Source: an uncultured Bacteroides sp. (GTDB lineage Bacteria > Bacteroidota > Bacteroidia > Bacteroidales > Bacteroidaceae). Taken from it: a stretch of 64,000 nt of DNA. This document shows, piece after piece, positions 26,911 to 36,765 of this stretch (positions are counted from its first letter, which is position 1; every line of letters starts with the position of its first letter). The translations under genes and the position numbers were made by a program. The notes beneath the pieces were generated by a model. The model searched no databases and was not told the origin of the DNA. It saw only the letters and a program-made list of their open reading frames with translations. The stretch covers positions 1 to 64,000 of the forward strand of contig NZ_CAJLKP010000006.1 of assembly GCF_905207245.1 (NCBI RefSeq), read 5' to 3'.

Positions 26911-29124
26911 TTATTTCAATCCTTCAACTATTCCTTCATACATTCCATTGCGGTTGTATCCCGATGTCCACGGACAAACTTTATTGCCTGTGCTTGTCTC
27001 AGTCATACTTGAAATTGAAATACCGTATTGCTTATCTGGAGCAATCGTTTTTCGGTATTCTTTCATGATGAAAGCCATATAGTTGGCTGCAGCGGTCCGT
27101 TCATCCGCGGTTAGTTTGCTGGTTTGAATGAAATTGCCATCCACATTTCCCACCATCATGCTGAGGTCCGATACACGTATTGGCTTACCGGTTTGTGCTA
27201 ACTTATCGAACAATACGGTAATCATTTCTTCATTTCTTTTCTGGATAGTGGCGTCTTTAGAGTAAACCGCATGAAGAATGATGTTGTATCCGTCAATCTT
27301 GGTTACATTATCTGCTTCCCAGGATTTCACCAATGCAATCATTTCATCAGCTTTTTGACCCATTTCATCCTGTTGATTGAATGTGTTGCTGATAAAGAGA
27401 TTGAGGTCAACCTTTGCTGTATCACGTGCCAGCTTCACAGCTGTACGTGCATACTCTATGTCGCCCAGATACTCACCCCAGTTGAAGGTGTTGGCATCCA
27501 TGGTCTTGTCAAGTGGTTCGCCTACAATATTCCATACTTTCACCGTTTCACCGCCGGCGTTTATCATACCGCCGATCCATTTATTCAGTTCTTCTGTGAA
27601 GATGCCTTTTTTCTCTTCGGGAGTTTTTTCGATAATAGTGTCATCAGCTTTCCAGTGGAGGCGGATATTGTCGATATAAGCATGCCATTCACCCGAACCT
27701 GAACCTACAGCCAGTTCTATTTCGGTTAGATCCTTCATGGAATTGGGAATGGCAATCTTTCCACCTCCTGCTGTTTCGCCTTCCTTCAGGAATGTGATAT
27801 AAATTTTATCTCTTCCCCATTTGTTAGCCTCACAGCCGAAACCAAACGGCCCTTGACCACTGTTGAATTCTTGCCCGTTAATCACTACTCGCATGCCGTC
27901 ACCCCAGCCACCTTTACCATCTATCAGGTACATGTCAAGAGAAAGACCTACGTAATCGCCTAACGTTCTTCCGTTTTGCAATTTTACAGTGAATTTAGGA
28001 TAAGACCTATTGCAAGGAGTAGCAGCGGTACCTACGTGTAGCACTTTGTTACTGCCCTCAGGATCGTTCTCGATTATAGCTTGGTTGCCGTTGGTCATGG
28101 GATAAGACTTGCCAAGTTCATCTTGTGCGAAATCAATTTTAGTGACACCTGTTCCAGGAAGCTCATAATTCATCACGATATTGTCGAGGAAGTATTGTGC
28201 TCCTCCAGAGGCAGAACCAACGGCAAGTTCAAATTCAGTAAGTCCTTTCATTTCATCCGGTAGTATAAAGCCTGGAGCTTTGGCGCTATTTAGGCTAATG
28301 ATCGCTCCGCGATTCCAGGTATTGGGCTTACAACCAAGTCCATCGGCATTTGTACCTACGTTGAATTCTTGCCCATTGATAAAAACTCTCATACCTGCTC
28401 CATATATACCGTCACTGTTCACAATACGCATGTCAATGGTCAGATTAACATAATCGCCCAGTTTTCGGCCTTCCGGTAGTTTTACATTGAACTTAGGATG
28501 CGAATAAACCGCTTTGTTATCATCGGTACCTACATGCAATGCTTTGCCACTCTTACCATCCGGATCATTTTCCACCACTGCCTGACTTCCGCCGGTCATA
28601 CCATAGGCTGTGCCAAGTTCATCATTTTCGAAGTCACAGATTATGGTTTTGCCTTTTTCGGGTACGAAAGGAATGATGATAGGCTGAATCAACTCATTAT
28701 AATAAGCGGCGCGTTGTCCTTGGTTGGAGCAGAGTGTACCACCATAAAGCGTTACACCTGCTTCTTTGGCTGCATCAGTCACTAATTGCATTCCGCCAAA
28801 GTCATAGGAACCATCTTCTTTCAATGAATTGACAGGGGTGAAAGAGCCGCCAATGTCTATACCATCAAAATTATTCAGGATGGTGCTATAGCCGATATCT
28901 TTTTTTATAAAGTCTGTTGAAGACATGTTTGCCGTAAATTTAAACGGTGAACTGGCATCGCGGTTGATGTACGATTTCAACAAGTCGAAGCTGGCTAAGT
29001 ATTCATTGTTGGCCACTTCCTCAGGTTTTTCTATCTGAAGGTTGCAGTCGTACTCATCGGTACATGCCATGACTGCTATGCCCATCATGGCAAGACCGAT
29101 TAGTGTATGATTAAAATATTTCAT
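26911..29124 (-). CDS. GH10-like lipoprotein with two inserted CBMs and a degraded active site
   Basis: Lipoprotein of 737 residues (lipobox Cys21, AVMAC). The GH10 barrel is split: residues about 45-155, two tandem CBM4/9-like beta-sandwiches (about 160-321 and 327-491, clearly duplicated), then the rest of the barrel (about 505-737). This matches the layout of Bacteroidetes Xyn10A/Xyn10C xylanases. The acid/base Glu is kept (Glu536 in WNIVGEPLD), but Gly535 replaces the usual Asn before it. The nucleophile position is Asp653 (RVSDLSMM instead of TELD). The GHTLxWHSQ segment is GGTLCSNQ (128-135), and the C-terminal substrate-binding Trp residues are not evident. It may be a binding protein rather than an active xylanase. 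Confidence 0.82.
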   Translation of the reverse strand: MKYFNHTLIGLAMMGIAVMACTDEYDCNLQIEKPEEVANNEYLASFDLLKSYINRDASSPFKFTANMSSTDFIKKDIGYSTILNNFDGIDIGGSFTPVNSLKEDGSYDFGGMQLVTDAAKEAGVTLYGGTLCSNQGQRAAYYNELIQPIIIPFVPEKGKTIICDFENDELGTAYGMTGGSQAVVENDPDGKSGKALHVGTDDNKAVYSHPKFNVKLPEGRKLGDYVNLTIDMRIVNSDGIYGAGMRVFINGQEFNVGTNADGLGCKPNTWNRGAIISLNSAKAPGFILPDEMKGLTEFELAVGSASGGAQYFLDNIVMNYELPGTGVTKIDFAQDELGKSYPMTNGNQAIIENDPEGSNKVLHVGTAATPCNRSYPKFTVKLQNGRTLGDYVGLSLDMYLIDGKGGWGDGMRVVINGQEFNSGQGPFGFGCEANKWGRDKIYITFLKEGETAGGGKIAIPNSMKDLTEIELAVGSGSGEWHAYIDNIRLHWKADDTIIEKTPEEKKGIFTEELNKWIGGMINAGGETVKVWNIVGEPLDKTMDANTFNWGEYLGDIEYARTAVKLARDTAKVDLNLFISNTFNQQDEMGQKADEMIALVKSWEADNVTKIDGYNIILHAVYSKDATIQKRNEEMITVLFDKLAQTGKPIRVSDLSMMVGNVDGNFIQTSKLTADERTAAANYMAFIMKEYRKTIAPDKQYGISISSMTETSTGNKVCPWTSGYNRNGMYEGIVEGLK

Positions 29125-29158
29125 ATTCTCTTAGTTTTAACGTTTATACCAGATAATA

Positions 29159-30193
29159 CTATTTTATCTCTATTTCGAATGACTTACCACCTTGTACGGC
29201 ACGGCTGCTTAGCACCAATGTATCTTTGGTGGCATACTGCATGTTCTTGGTCTTGAAGTCAACTGTATAGTCCAGGTAGATAGCGTCACGGTCTTTGCCA
29301 CCAAGGCTATTCTTTTCACCCTTTTTTACGAATTTGCCGGTACCTGAAATAGTGAAGTCATCGGAGGGACTACCTATTGTGCAACTGCCGTCTTCCGCAA
29401 AAGCCAGGCTGAGGTTGTAATTGAAAAGATTACCCTGGGCATCTTTAGTTGATAATGATAAGATGTTATCTTTCAAGCTTTCGGTTGTAATCTTTACTTT
29501 CTCATCCTTTTCTACATATTGCTGATGGCGTACTAACTGTGAAGAGACTCCATTTATGACAGCTTGATCCACTCCACGACGTAGGTATTCGCCATGCCAG
29601 GGATTGACATACTTCACTGCATACAATATGAAGTTTTTGGGCTGTACGCTCCAGTCTCCACTATTTGTCAACATGGGATTTTCTACGGCCGCTTTGCCTT
29701 GAAGAATGGAGTCTGCACCTTGTACGCCCGTCATCTTTAACGGAATCACATAATAATTGTCAAGAGACTTCTTGTCAGCAAAAAATGCGTCGGTGAATTG
29801 CACTTCCACACCACCTATAATTTCACCTTTAGGAATATTGATCTGGTTGGCAGCCAATGTATAGTAGGAAGATGGCATAGGGGTAACAGGAATGTTGGTA
29901 CCCTTGAAATAGAGGTTGTCACAGAGTGATTCATCTACTTTGGTATCAATAATCACATTTTTACGGTTGGTGTAGCCGCCACCCCAGGCTGCCTTGATGG
30001 CTACTTTGTGCTGATTGTCCAAAGAGTTGTCAAGGAACTCGTCCTCACCTAATTCAATGGTACGTAAACCATATTGGTTGGCAAAATATACAGTTTGATA
30101 ATCGAAGTCGGGAAATTCATTGTCCGAACTTTCACATGCTGTGAAAGACAAGAGTAATGAAGCCAGTCCGATGTATGCTAATTTCTTTTTCAT
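29159..30193 (-). CDS. SusE-position surface lipoprotein (DUF1735, xylan-binding candidate)
   Basis: Lipoprotein of 344 residues; the lipobox is SFTAC (Cys20). The N-terminal half (about 25-175, with PMPSSYYTLAANQINIPKG) is a DUF1735/BT_3987-like domain, and the C-terminal half (from PWHGEYLRRG) resembles DUF5627. Such proteins follow SusD in xylan-type loci (the XusE position) and are thought to bind glycan at the cell surface. It lies 32 bp after susD2 and 34 bp before the GH10-like gene. Ligand binding is inferred from position. Confidence 0.78.
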   Translation of the reverse strand: MKKKLAYIGLASLLLSFTACESSDNEFPDFDYQTVYFANQYGLRTIELGEDEFLDNSLDNQHKVAIKAAWGGGYTNRKNVIIDTKVDESLCDNLYFKGTNIPVTPMPSSYYTLAANQINIPKGEIIGGVEVQFTDAFFADKKSLDNYYVIPLKMTGVQGADSILQGKAAVENPMLTNSGDWSVQPKNFILYAVKYVNPWHGEYLRRGVDQAVINGVSSQLVRHQQYVEKDEKVKITTESLKDNILSLSTKDAQGNLFNYNLSLAFAEDGSCTIGSPSDDFTISGTGKFVKKGEKNSLGGKDRDAIYLDYTVDFKTKNMQYATKDTLVLSSRAVQGGKSFEIEIK

Positions 30194-30225
30194 ATCATTT
30201 TATTAATAGTATTCACGATTATTGT

Positions 30226-31986
30226 TTATTTCCATCCTCTATTCTGGATGAGGTTGCTGTACTTCAGTATCTCAGAGTTGGGGATAGGGCAACAGTACAT
30301 ATAGTCTTCATACGAACGTTCTTCCACGGTTATCTTCTGATAGCTGTTACCGCTCCAGTTGATACCATATACCGGTTCGTTCAGGTTTGTTTTCCAGCGA
30401 CGGAGATCCCAGAAACGGAACCCTTCGAAGCAAAGTTCCAATCGACGTTCATTGCGGATCAGTTCACGCATTTTGTCTTTACTGGCAGCGCATGCTTCTA
30501 AATAGACATCATCGGTACCACCTACGCCGGCACGTTTCCGGATGGCTTTGATTATGTCGTAAGCTGAGTAACCTTTGCCGTTGGAGTTTTTCGGCCCCCA
30601 AGCTTCGTTAGCAGCCTCAGCATAATCAAGGTACATTTCTGTATAACGGATACGGGGAGTATAGTGTGGCTGTTTGGAAGTGGATGCCGGATTGCAGTTC
30701 ACGTCCATACGCAGACGTTTTTTCATGTAGTAACCTGTTCGGGTAGAGCGATTTTCGGTTACATTCACACCGTCTTGGTTTCCCTCATTGATGTTGATGG
30801 TTATACTCTTCTCGCTGATTGTACTTCCGTTGTAGAGGATGTATTTTCCTAAGCGGGGGTCGCGTCCTGCATAAGGATTGTTGGCATCGTATCCGCTGGC
30901 TGTTACGTCACTGATGGGGTATCCATTGCTCATAGGGAATGCATCCACCAGATTCTGCGACGGATTCATATAACCATTTCCATATAAACTTGGTGGAAAA
31001 TTCTGTGATTCCTGATCATTATCACCACTGCCTTTGTTTCCTCTCCATAAGATTTCATTCGGATTAGCACCATCCTGAATGGTATTTACAATGGCGGGGG
31101 AATAATATTCCACTCCGTCGGAGGCTAATCCTGATACCCCTCCTTTATAGTCTATCACAGCAGCAGCGGCATTGGCGGCATCTGCCCATGTGGCAGTATT
31201 GGCAGCATCCTCGAAAAGAGGACTGGCGGCCAGTATGGCTGTACGTGCACGGAAAGCGCGGGCTATGATTCCATTATACAACTGACGTGCTTTGGCACCC
31301 ATAACAGTGTTGTACTTCCCGACATCTGTTGTGAGACTTTGGAAGTCTGCAGGAACGCTTCCCGAAACGTCTTCATATTCATAAGGAAGCCTTCTTTCTG
31401 CTTCGGAGAGGTCATTGTAGATTTGCTCTACACAAGCCTGAAATGAAGCGCGCGGTTGGTTGAAGTCCGATTCTACTGTTTGGAACTCTGTCAGTATGGG
31501 CACACCGAGTAGCTCACCGTTTGTGCCAAAACCGGCGTGGGCGCGGAGCAGGTAAAAATAGAACATACCACGTAGTCCGTAAGCTTCGCCGATGAGGCGT
31601 TGTGCGAATAGTTTGTTTAACTCTTCATCATCCGACCATTTTACACCTTCCACATTCGCCAGAAAGAGGTTGATGTATTGAATGGCACCATAAGAGTTGG
31701 TCCATTGGTTCTGTGGATTATACGAACTTGAGGTCCAGGCACCGGTAGCCATTTGCAGATACACGTTACTTGGCTGATTGGTCACGGCATCATCTGTGCC
31801 ATATTCACTGTTGTCGTAATAACCCGGAATTAAACTGTATACATTGTGCAAGATTCCCCGTGCGTATTCCGCGTCGTTGTACATGTTTTCCACGCCTTGG
31901 AAGTTCTCGATGGCCGGTGAAAACAAGTCATCACAACTGGTAAGCATCAGGGCACCTATTATAAAAGGTATAACTTTATTTTTCAT
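30226..31986 (-). CDS. SusD-family glycan-binding lipoprotein 2
   Basis: SusD/RagB lipoprotein of 586 residues with lipobox LTSC (Cys18). The N-terminal TPR-like helical scaffold (GEAYGLRGMFYFYLLRAHAG) and the C-terminal SusD signature (RNERRLELCFEGFRFWDLRRWK) are both intact. It forms the lid on the SusC2 transporter, encoded 27 bp upstream, and captures oligosaccharide at the surface. It is most similar in layout to XusD-type proteins of xylan loci. Confidence 0.93.
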   Translation of the reverse strand: MKNKVIPFIIGALMLTSCDDLFSPAIENFQGVENMYNDAEYARGILHNVYSLIPGYYDNSEYGTDDAVTNQPSNVYLQMATGAWTSSSYNPQNQWTNSYGAIQYINLFLANVEGVKWSDDEELNKLFAQRLIGEAYGLRGMFYFYLLRAHAGFGTNGELLGVPILTEFQTVESDFNQPRASFQACVEQIYNDLSEAERRLPYEYEDVSGSVPADFQSLTTDVGKYNTVMGAKARQLYNGIIARAFRARTAILAASPLFEDAANTATWADAANAAAAVIDYKGGVSGLASDGVEYYSPAIVNTIQDGANPNEILWRGNKGSGDNDQESQNFPPSLYGNGYMNPSQNLVDAFPMSNGYPISDVTASGYDANNPYAGRDPRLGKYILYNGSTISEKSITININEGNQDGVNVTENRSTRTGYYMKKRLRMDVNCNPASTSKQPHYTPRIRYTEMYLDYAEAANEAWGPKNSNGKGYSAYDIIKAIRKRAGVGGTDDVYLEACAASKDKMRELIRNERRLELCFEGFRFWDLRRWKTNLNEPVYGINWSGNSYQKITVEERSYEDYMYCCPIPNSEILKYSNLIQNRGWK

Positions 31987-32013
31987 AATTTTCTTCTTTA
32001 TTAATCAATAAAA

Positions 32014-34851
32014 TCAGAATGCAGCCTTAAAACCTGCATAGAAGTTGCGGCATTGTGGTGAACCGGTACTCAGTTCCATATGCTTACGTTCTTTGGAAAT
32101 AGTAAGTAGATTGTTGCCACCACAATAGACGCTTAAACCGCGAACAAATGTTCCTTTGAAAGTATTTTCAGGGAAGTCATACGTTAACTGTGTCTGGTTC
32201 AGGCGGAAATAGTTACGCTTGTACATCCAGAAAGTGGAGTTGCGGTAGTTGTTATCACCGTTGGTTGTAGTGAGGCGTGGATAAGTAGCCACATCTTTGG
32301 TCTCTTCAGTCCAGCGTCCCCATACTACTTCTGAGAACTTGCTTGTACCGCGGTTCCAGTAGTAAGAACTGCTTTTGTAGTCTACTGCTCCGGTCTGTCC
32401 TGATCCCATGGCAAACAATGAGAAGTTCTTCCATTTTACGGTTAGATTCAATCCGAAGGAGAAAGGAGGGGCAGCCCAACCGTTCTTTCCTAATTCAATC
32501 TGGTCTTTGCTATCGATTACGCCATCTTTATTGATATCCTTATACTTCAAGTCACCGGGTTTTACTGTACCAAAAGTTTGTCGGGCATGGTTATCGATAT
32601 CTGCTTGATCTTGGAAGAAGCCTTCACATACGTAGCCGTAAGAAGCATCAAGTGCACGGCCTTTGCGATACTGGTAATCTTCGTCATAAAGTTCATCACG
32701 TTTCAGAGCTTTAGAAGAGTATACCATACCGTTGAACCCAAGTGTTACGTCAAAGTCTCCAAATTTCTTGTTGGCGCTCAGCGAGAAATCAAAACCGCTG
32801 CGTCTGTCATCATTATAATTGATCCAAGGCATGAAGGTGGAGTTACTGCTTAAAGCAAAGTATGTAGGGTAAATGGAAGAGGAGCCTTGGGTAAGTAAGC
32901 CTCTTGTATCCTGTCTGAAATAGTTGGTATTCAACTTCAGTAAACGGTTGAATAGTGTAGCGTCAATGCCTGCGCGAAACTCTTCACGTGTGATGAAGCC
33001 TAGGTTAGGATTATCGCCACGCTTGGAAGCTGGTGTCCATCCGCCGGCTGTGCCATCATGCCATTGTACGTAGAAACCTTCATTTTGTCTTTTGGAGAAA
33101 GTTCCTTTATACAGGTAATAATCGGAGATGTCGAGATCCTGATGCAGATTGGCATAGGAAGCCGTAACTTTCAAGTCATTTATGAAGTCCACATTTTCCA
33201 TGAACTTTTCATTACTAATTCTCCACCCTAAAGTAACTGCCGGGGAGAAAGCGTTGCGTTTGCCTTCGGGTAACTTGGCTGAATGGATCATAGCACCACT
33301 AAAGTCAACGTAATACTTGTGATTATAGTTATAAGATGCGCGTAAGCCTAAGTTTACATTGCTGGTGCGGTGATAATCACTGCTTTCATGGTTTTCATCA
33401 GCAGAATTCTGCGTCTGATAGCCCCAACCTATAAACGTGGCTGCTATGTTGTGGTATTTTTCGAAAGTACGGGCATAGTCAAACTGCGCACTGAATGTCA
33501 TAGTCTGGTCGTAAGTGGATTTGCCAACATATTCATTCGGATCTTTTTTGTCTTCATTGTGTTTCTTCAGGGCGATAATCATATCCTTGCCATTCACTTG
33601 AGACCATGTTGGCTCATAAACAGCGTAGGTTTCGCTGAAAGCTTCCGAATAGTAAGAAGTATAGTCTACACTATAAGAAGTCTTAAACGACAGGCCTTTT
33701 AGGAAAGAACCCAAATCAGCTGCAAGACTGACATCAAACATAAACATACGTGCTTTTTCCTTGACATAGCCGGCAGCCAGAAGATCTGCGAAAGGATTGG
33801 TCATGTCGGATGATGTTCCTCCAAGCAGGTATTTACCATCAATCAGGTGATTACTATTTGTAATATATTCCTGTATTTGGGCGACATTGGTATCCATCAT
33901 GTCAATGGGAAGCAGCGGTGAAAACCAGTTAGGACGCAAAGTGGATGCGGTTCCCCAAAAGTTTCCACGACCTGCATATTGATTGGTAAAGACAACTGCT
34001 GCATTGGTAGTAGCCTTCAGCCATGAGGCAAGTGTCATATCTACATTACCCCGCACATTGAAACGCATGTTATAGGCATTTTTTGATTCGCCGTATTTCA
34101 GCAGGTCGTTGCTATAATCCATACCGAAGTTCAGATAATAGTGTGTGCGATCATTACCTCCATATACTTCACCGGTCATGTCGGCATTATAATATGCCTT
34201 TCTCAGGTAGTCCGAACTATAGAAATCAATGTTCGGATACCGATAAGGATTGGTTCCCATGGCGGTGTTATAAATATCTGATGCATTGTATCTCTCCGAC
34301 AAGCCGTCATTGCGACAAGCCTCATTATAAAGGGTCATGTAGCAGTCCGAATCCAAGTATTTAGGATAAGATTTAGGGACATTGATACCTGCATTTCCCC
34401 GTATGTCGATGCGCATCGGTTCATTTTTACCTCGTTTGGTAGTGATCAGAATAACACCTTTTGCTGCTCGGCTACCATAAAGCACTACAGCGGCGGCATC
34501 TTTCATTACCGAAATACTTTCTACTTCGGAAGCGCGTACATTGCTTGCACTACGAGGTACTCCGTCTACCAAGACAAGCGCTTCTTGCCCCCATATGTTG
34601 CCGGTGTATCCACCTATCAGGCTTTCCAGACCTACTAAGCTGCTGGAGCTATTCACCTTTTTTGTCAGTTCGGACGTGTTGACAGTAGAAATGGCATGTG
34701 TCAAGTCTTCCTGGGCAACCGTACCGAAAGCTACATTCACCAGGCTATCCTTGCTTTCTTCTTGTGCCTGAATGCTTCCTGTATGAAACAGGGACATGGC
34801 GAAAACAGTACAGCCAATATATATATACTTTCTATTCATTTTTTGCGTCAT
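32014..34851 (-). CDS. SusC-family TonB-dependent transporter 2 (short N terminus)
   Basis: TonB-dependent outer-membrane transporter of 945 residues. The signal peptide is followed almost at once by the plug domain (LVLVDGVPRSASNVRASEVESISVMKDAA at about 92-120, split motif ALVLVDGVPR), and the barrel ends in GFKAAF. The CarboxypepD_reg-like domain present in SusC1 is missing and no clear DEVVVVGYG plug start is seen. In xylan loci the second SusC is also often of this short form. The start may be the ATG three codons later (MNRKYIY). It pairs with SusD2 downstream and imports xylo-oligosaccharides by inference. Confidence 0.9.
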   Translation of the reverse strand: MTQKMNRKYIYIGCTVFAMSLFHTGSIQAQEESKDSLVNVAFGTVAQEDLTHAISTVNTSELTKKVNSSSSLVGLESLIGGYTGNIWGQEALVLVDGVPRSASNVRASEVESISVMKDAAAVVLYGSRAAKGVILITTKRGKNEPMRIDIRGNAGINVPKSYPKYLDSDCYMTLYNEACRNDGLSERYNASDIYNTAMGTNPYRYPNIDFYSSDYLRKAYYNADMTGEVYGGNDRTHYYLNFGMDYSNDLLKYGESKNAYNMRFNVRGNVDMTLASWLKATTNAAVVFTNQYAGRGNFWGTASTLRPNWFSPLLPIDMMDTNVAQIQEYITNSNHLIDGKYLLGGTSSDMTNPFADLLAAGYVKEKARMFMFDVSLAADLGSFLKGLSFKTSYSVDYTSYYSEAFSETYAVYEPTWSQVNGKDMIIALKKHNEDKKDPNEYVGKSTYDQTMTFSAQFDYARTFEKYHNIAATFIGWGYQTQNSADENHESSDYHRTSNVNLGLRASYNYNHKYYVDFSGAMIHSAKLPEGKRNAFSPAVTLGWRISNEKFMENVDFINDLKVTASYANLHQDLDISDYYLYKGTFSKRQNEGFYVQWHDGTAGGWTPASKRGDNPNLGFITREEFRAGIDATLFNRLLKLNTNYFRQDTRGLLTQGSSSIYPTYFALSSNSTFMPWINYNDDRRSGFDFSLSANKKFGDFDVTLGFNGMVYSSKALKRDELYDEDYQYRKGRALDASYGYVCEGFFQDQADIDNHARQTFGTVKPGDLKYKDINKDGVIDSKDQIELGKNGWAAPPFSFGLNLTVKWKNFSLFAMGSGQTGAVDYKSSSYYWNRGTSKFSEVVWGRWTEETKDVATYPRLTTTNGDNNYRNSTFWMYKRNYFRLNQTQLTYDFPENTFKGTFVRGLSVYCGGNNLLTISKERKHMELSTGSPQCRNFYAGFKAAF

Positions 34852-34871
34852 TATTAGTTAATACGTCAAGA

Positions 34872-36755
34872 TTACCATCCGGGATTCTGATAAAATCCTT
34901 CATACATGCTGACATCCTTTTTGGGAAGCGGATACCAATAATGTCTATCGGTATATTTACGTTCAAGCAATACTATTTCGCGTAAATTCTTGATAGCGTT
35001 TTCTTCCGGTGCATCATAATTATAGTCATCAGGATTGGCGCGGTCGAACTCAATCTTTGTCTTCAGCGTGTAAGGATATTGGGTAAGAAGCATCCAGCGG
35101 CGAAGGTCGGTAAAGCGGAAACCTTCAAAGGATAGTTCCACAGCGCGTTCGCGGCGCAATTCACTCAGAAAGTCAGCAGTACTGCCCAGGAACTTCTCGA
35201 GTACGGGAGCTACACCGGCACGCTCGCGTATCTTGTTCAATGCTTCTTCGGCTGTGAGCGAGTAAGTCGCGGCTTTGCCCTTCGGACCGTTGTAGCCAAC
35301 AGCTGTAGCTTCAGCATACATCAAATAAACATCTGCCAAGCGCATAAGGCTGAGAATCATAATGTTGTTTTCTTTGTAACCATCAACTGTGTTCATTAAT
35401 TGCGGGCAAAGTTTGCTATTCATATAGGCTGTGAAGCAACCTTTCTTTTCGTTTACCTCTTCGCTTTCCCTGCCTCCGGTGAACAATTCTGCCGTTCCAC
35501 CTGCACCACCGGTATTTTTCCACTTTACACCGTCGAACATGATGGTTTTATAGAAGCGTGGATCACGATTCTTCCAAGGATGTGTAGGGTCATAACCCGA
35601 TTCTGCATCTGCTTTTGTCATATCATTAATCGGGTAACCGTTCTGCATTCCGTAGTAGTTCACGTAGTTGGCTGTGGGATAGCACTTGATACCGGAATAC
35701 TCAATGGATTGTGGGCGGAAATCGTTGACCATATTCCAACGCCAGCGTGCAGCATAATCTTTGATATTCTCCATAAAGATGGACTCCTTTACTCCATTCA
35801 GTTTGCCACTGGAGTTGTGTAAAAGGAAAATATCGTTGTATTCGGAAAAGTTAGCCAGTTCATAACGATTGGTTGATTCGGTAAGGGCAAGTGCCTGTCC
35901 GAAAGCATCGGCAGCCCGTTTACACAACTCTGCATTGTATTCCTTTGCACCTCCGGAAGCCCAATTCATCAACGGGCTTCCTGCCCAGAGCAGGGTCTTA
36001 CCTTTGTAAGCTAAAGCCATAATCCGGTTGATGCGCATATTGTTTTTACCTAATGTTGTTTTTCCAGCGGTCGTTGCATCCCAGTCGACAGGAAGCAAAC
36101 CTGCTGCATGTTCAAAGTCGGCAACACATTTTTCCGCACACTCTTGCCAACTGAGACGGGCCAATGTGGGAGTCACGTCCGAAGGTAACACTTCATCGAT
36201 ATAGGGCATACCGCCCCACCATTCCATTAGCAGAAAGTGAAACCATGCGCGGAAGAAATAAAGTTGTCCTTCTATGAGGTTGCGTTCTTCCTCGGTTGCA
36301 CTTACCAGATTGCTGAGATTGGCGATACCAATGTTTGCTTTACGAATAGCATACCAAGAGTTGGCCCATAAGTGACCTTTGTCAGTTCGGTTTGCCGAAC
36401 CTGCCGACCCTTGATTGTTTGGATAACCATAGTAAGCGGTTGTCCAACCCCAAAAGTCGCCATTGTCTATACTGCGAGCTTGCATACGCATTTCTTGCGG
36501 TTCCCAATATTCTTCTTCACCATAGTTGAAGCAAGTATGTCCGGCATCTTTGTTATTGGAAACTACTGGGATGCAATTATAGAGTTCTTCAGTGAAACCC
36601 TGGAAATTCTTGAAATTTTTGTAGGGGTCATTTTCCTGGTAGTCGCTTTCCGGAGCTTTGTCCAAATAGTCGGTACATGAGGTCATACCCATTATGCCAG
36701 CCATTGCAATAGCCGACATCACAAATAGTTTATTGATATATTTGTTCATAATCAT
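34872..36755 (-). CDS. SusD-family glycan-binding lipoprotein 1
   Basis: SusD/RagB lipoprotein of 627 residues with lipobox GMTSC (Cys27 from the first ATG; a second ATG lies two codons in). The SusD helical region (IEGQLYFFRAWFHFLLMEWWGG) and the C-terminal signature (RRERAVELSFEGFRFTDLRRW) are present. It is the partner of SusC1, which ends 10 bp upstream. In the xylan-locus nomenclature it occupies the XusB position. Confidence 0.93.
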   Translation of the reverse strand: MIMNKYINKLFVMSAIAMAGIMGMTSCTDYLDKAPESDYQENDPYKNFKNFQGFTEELYNCIPVVSNNKDAGHTCFNYGEEEYWEPQEMRMQARSIDNGDFWGWTTAYYGYPNNQGSAGSANRTDKGHLWANSWYAIRKANIGIANLSNLVSATEEERNLIEGQLYFFRAWFHFLLMEWWGGMPYIDEVLPSDVTPTLARLSWQECAEKCVADFEHAAGLLPVDWDATTAGKTTLGKNNMRINRIMALAYKGKTLLWAGSPLMNWASGGAKEYNAELCKRAADAFGQALALTESTNRYELANFSEYNDIFLLHNSSGKLNGVKESIFMENIKDYAARWRWNMVNDFRPQSIEYSGIKCYPTANYVNYYGMQNGYPINDMTKADAESGYDPTHPWKNRDPRFYKTIMFDGVKWKNTGGAGGTAELFTGGRESEEVNEKKGCFTAYMNSKLCPQLMNTVDGYKENNIMILSLMRLADVYLMYAEATAVGYNGPKGKAATYSLTAEEALNKIRERAGVAPVLEKFLGSTADFLSELRRERAVELSFEGFRFTDLRRWMLLTQYPYTLKTKIEFDRANPDDYNYDAPEENAIKNLREIVLLERKYTDRHYWYPLPKKDVSMYEGFYQNPGW

Positions 36756-36765
36756 CTCTTCGTTA

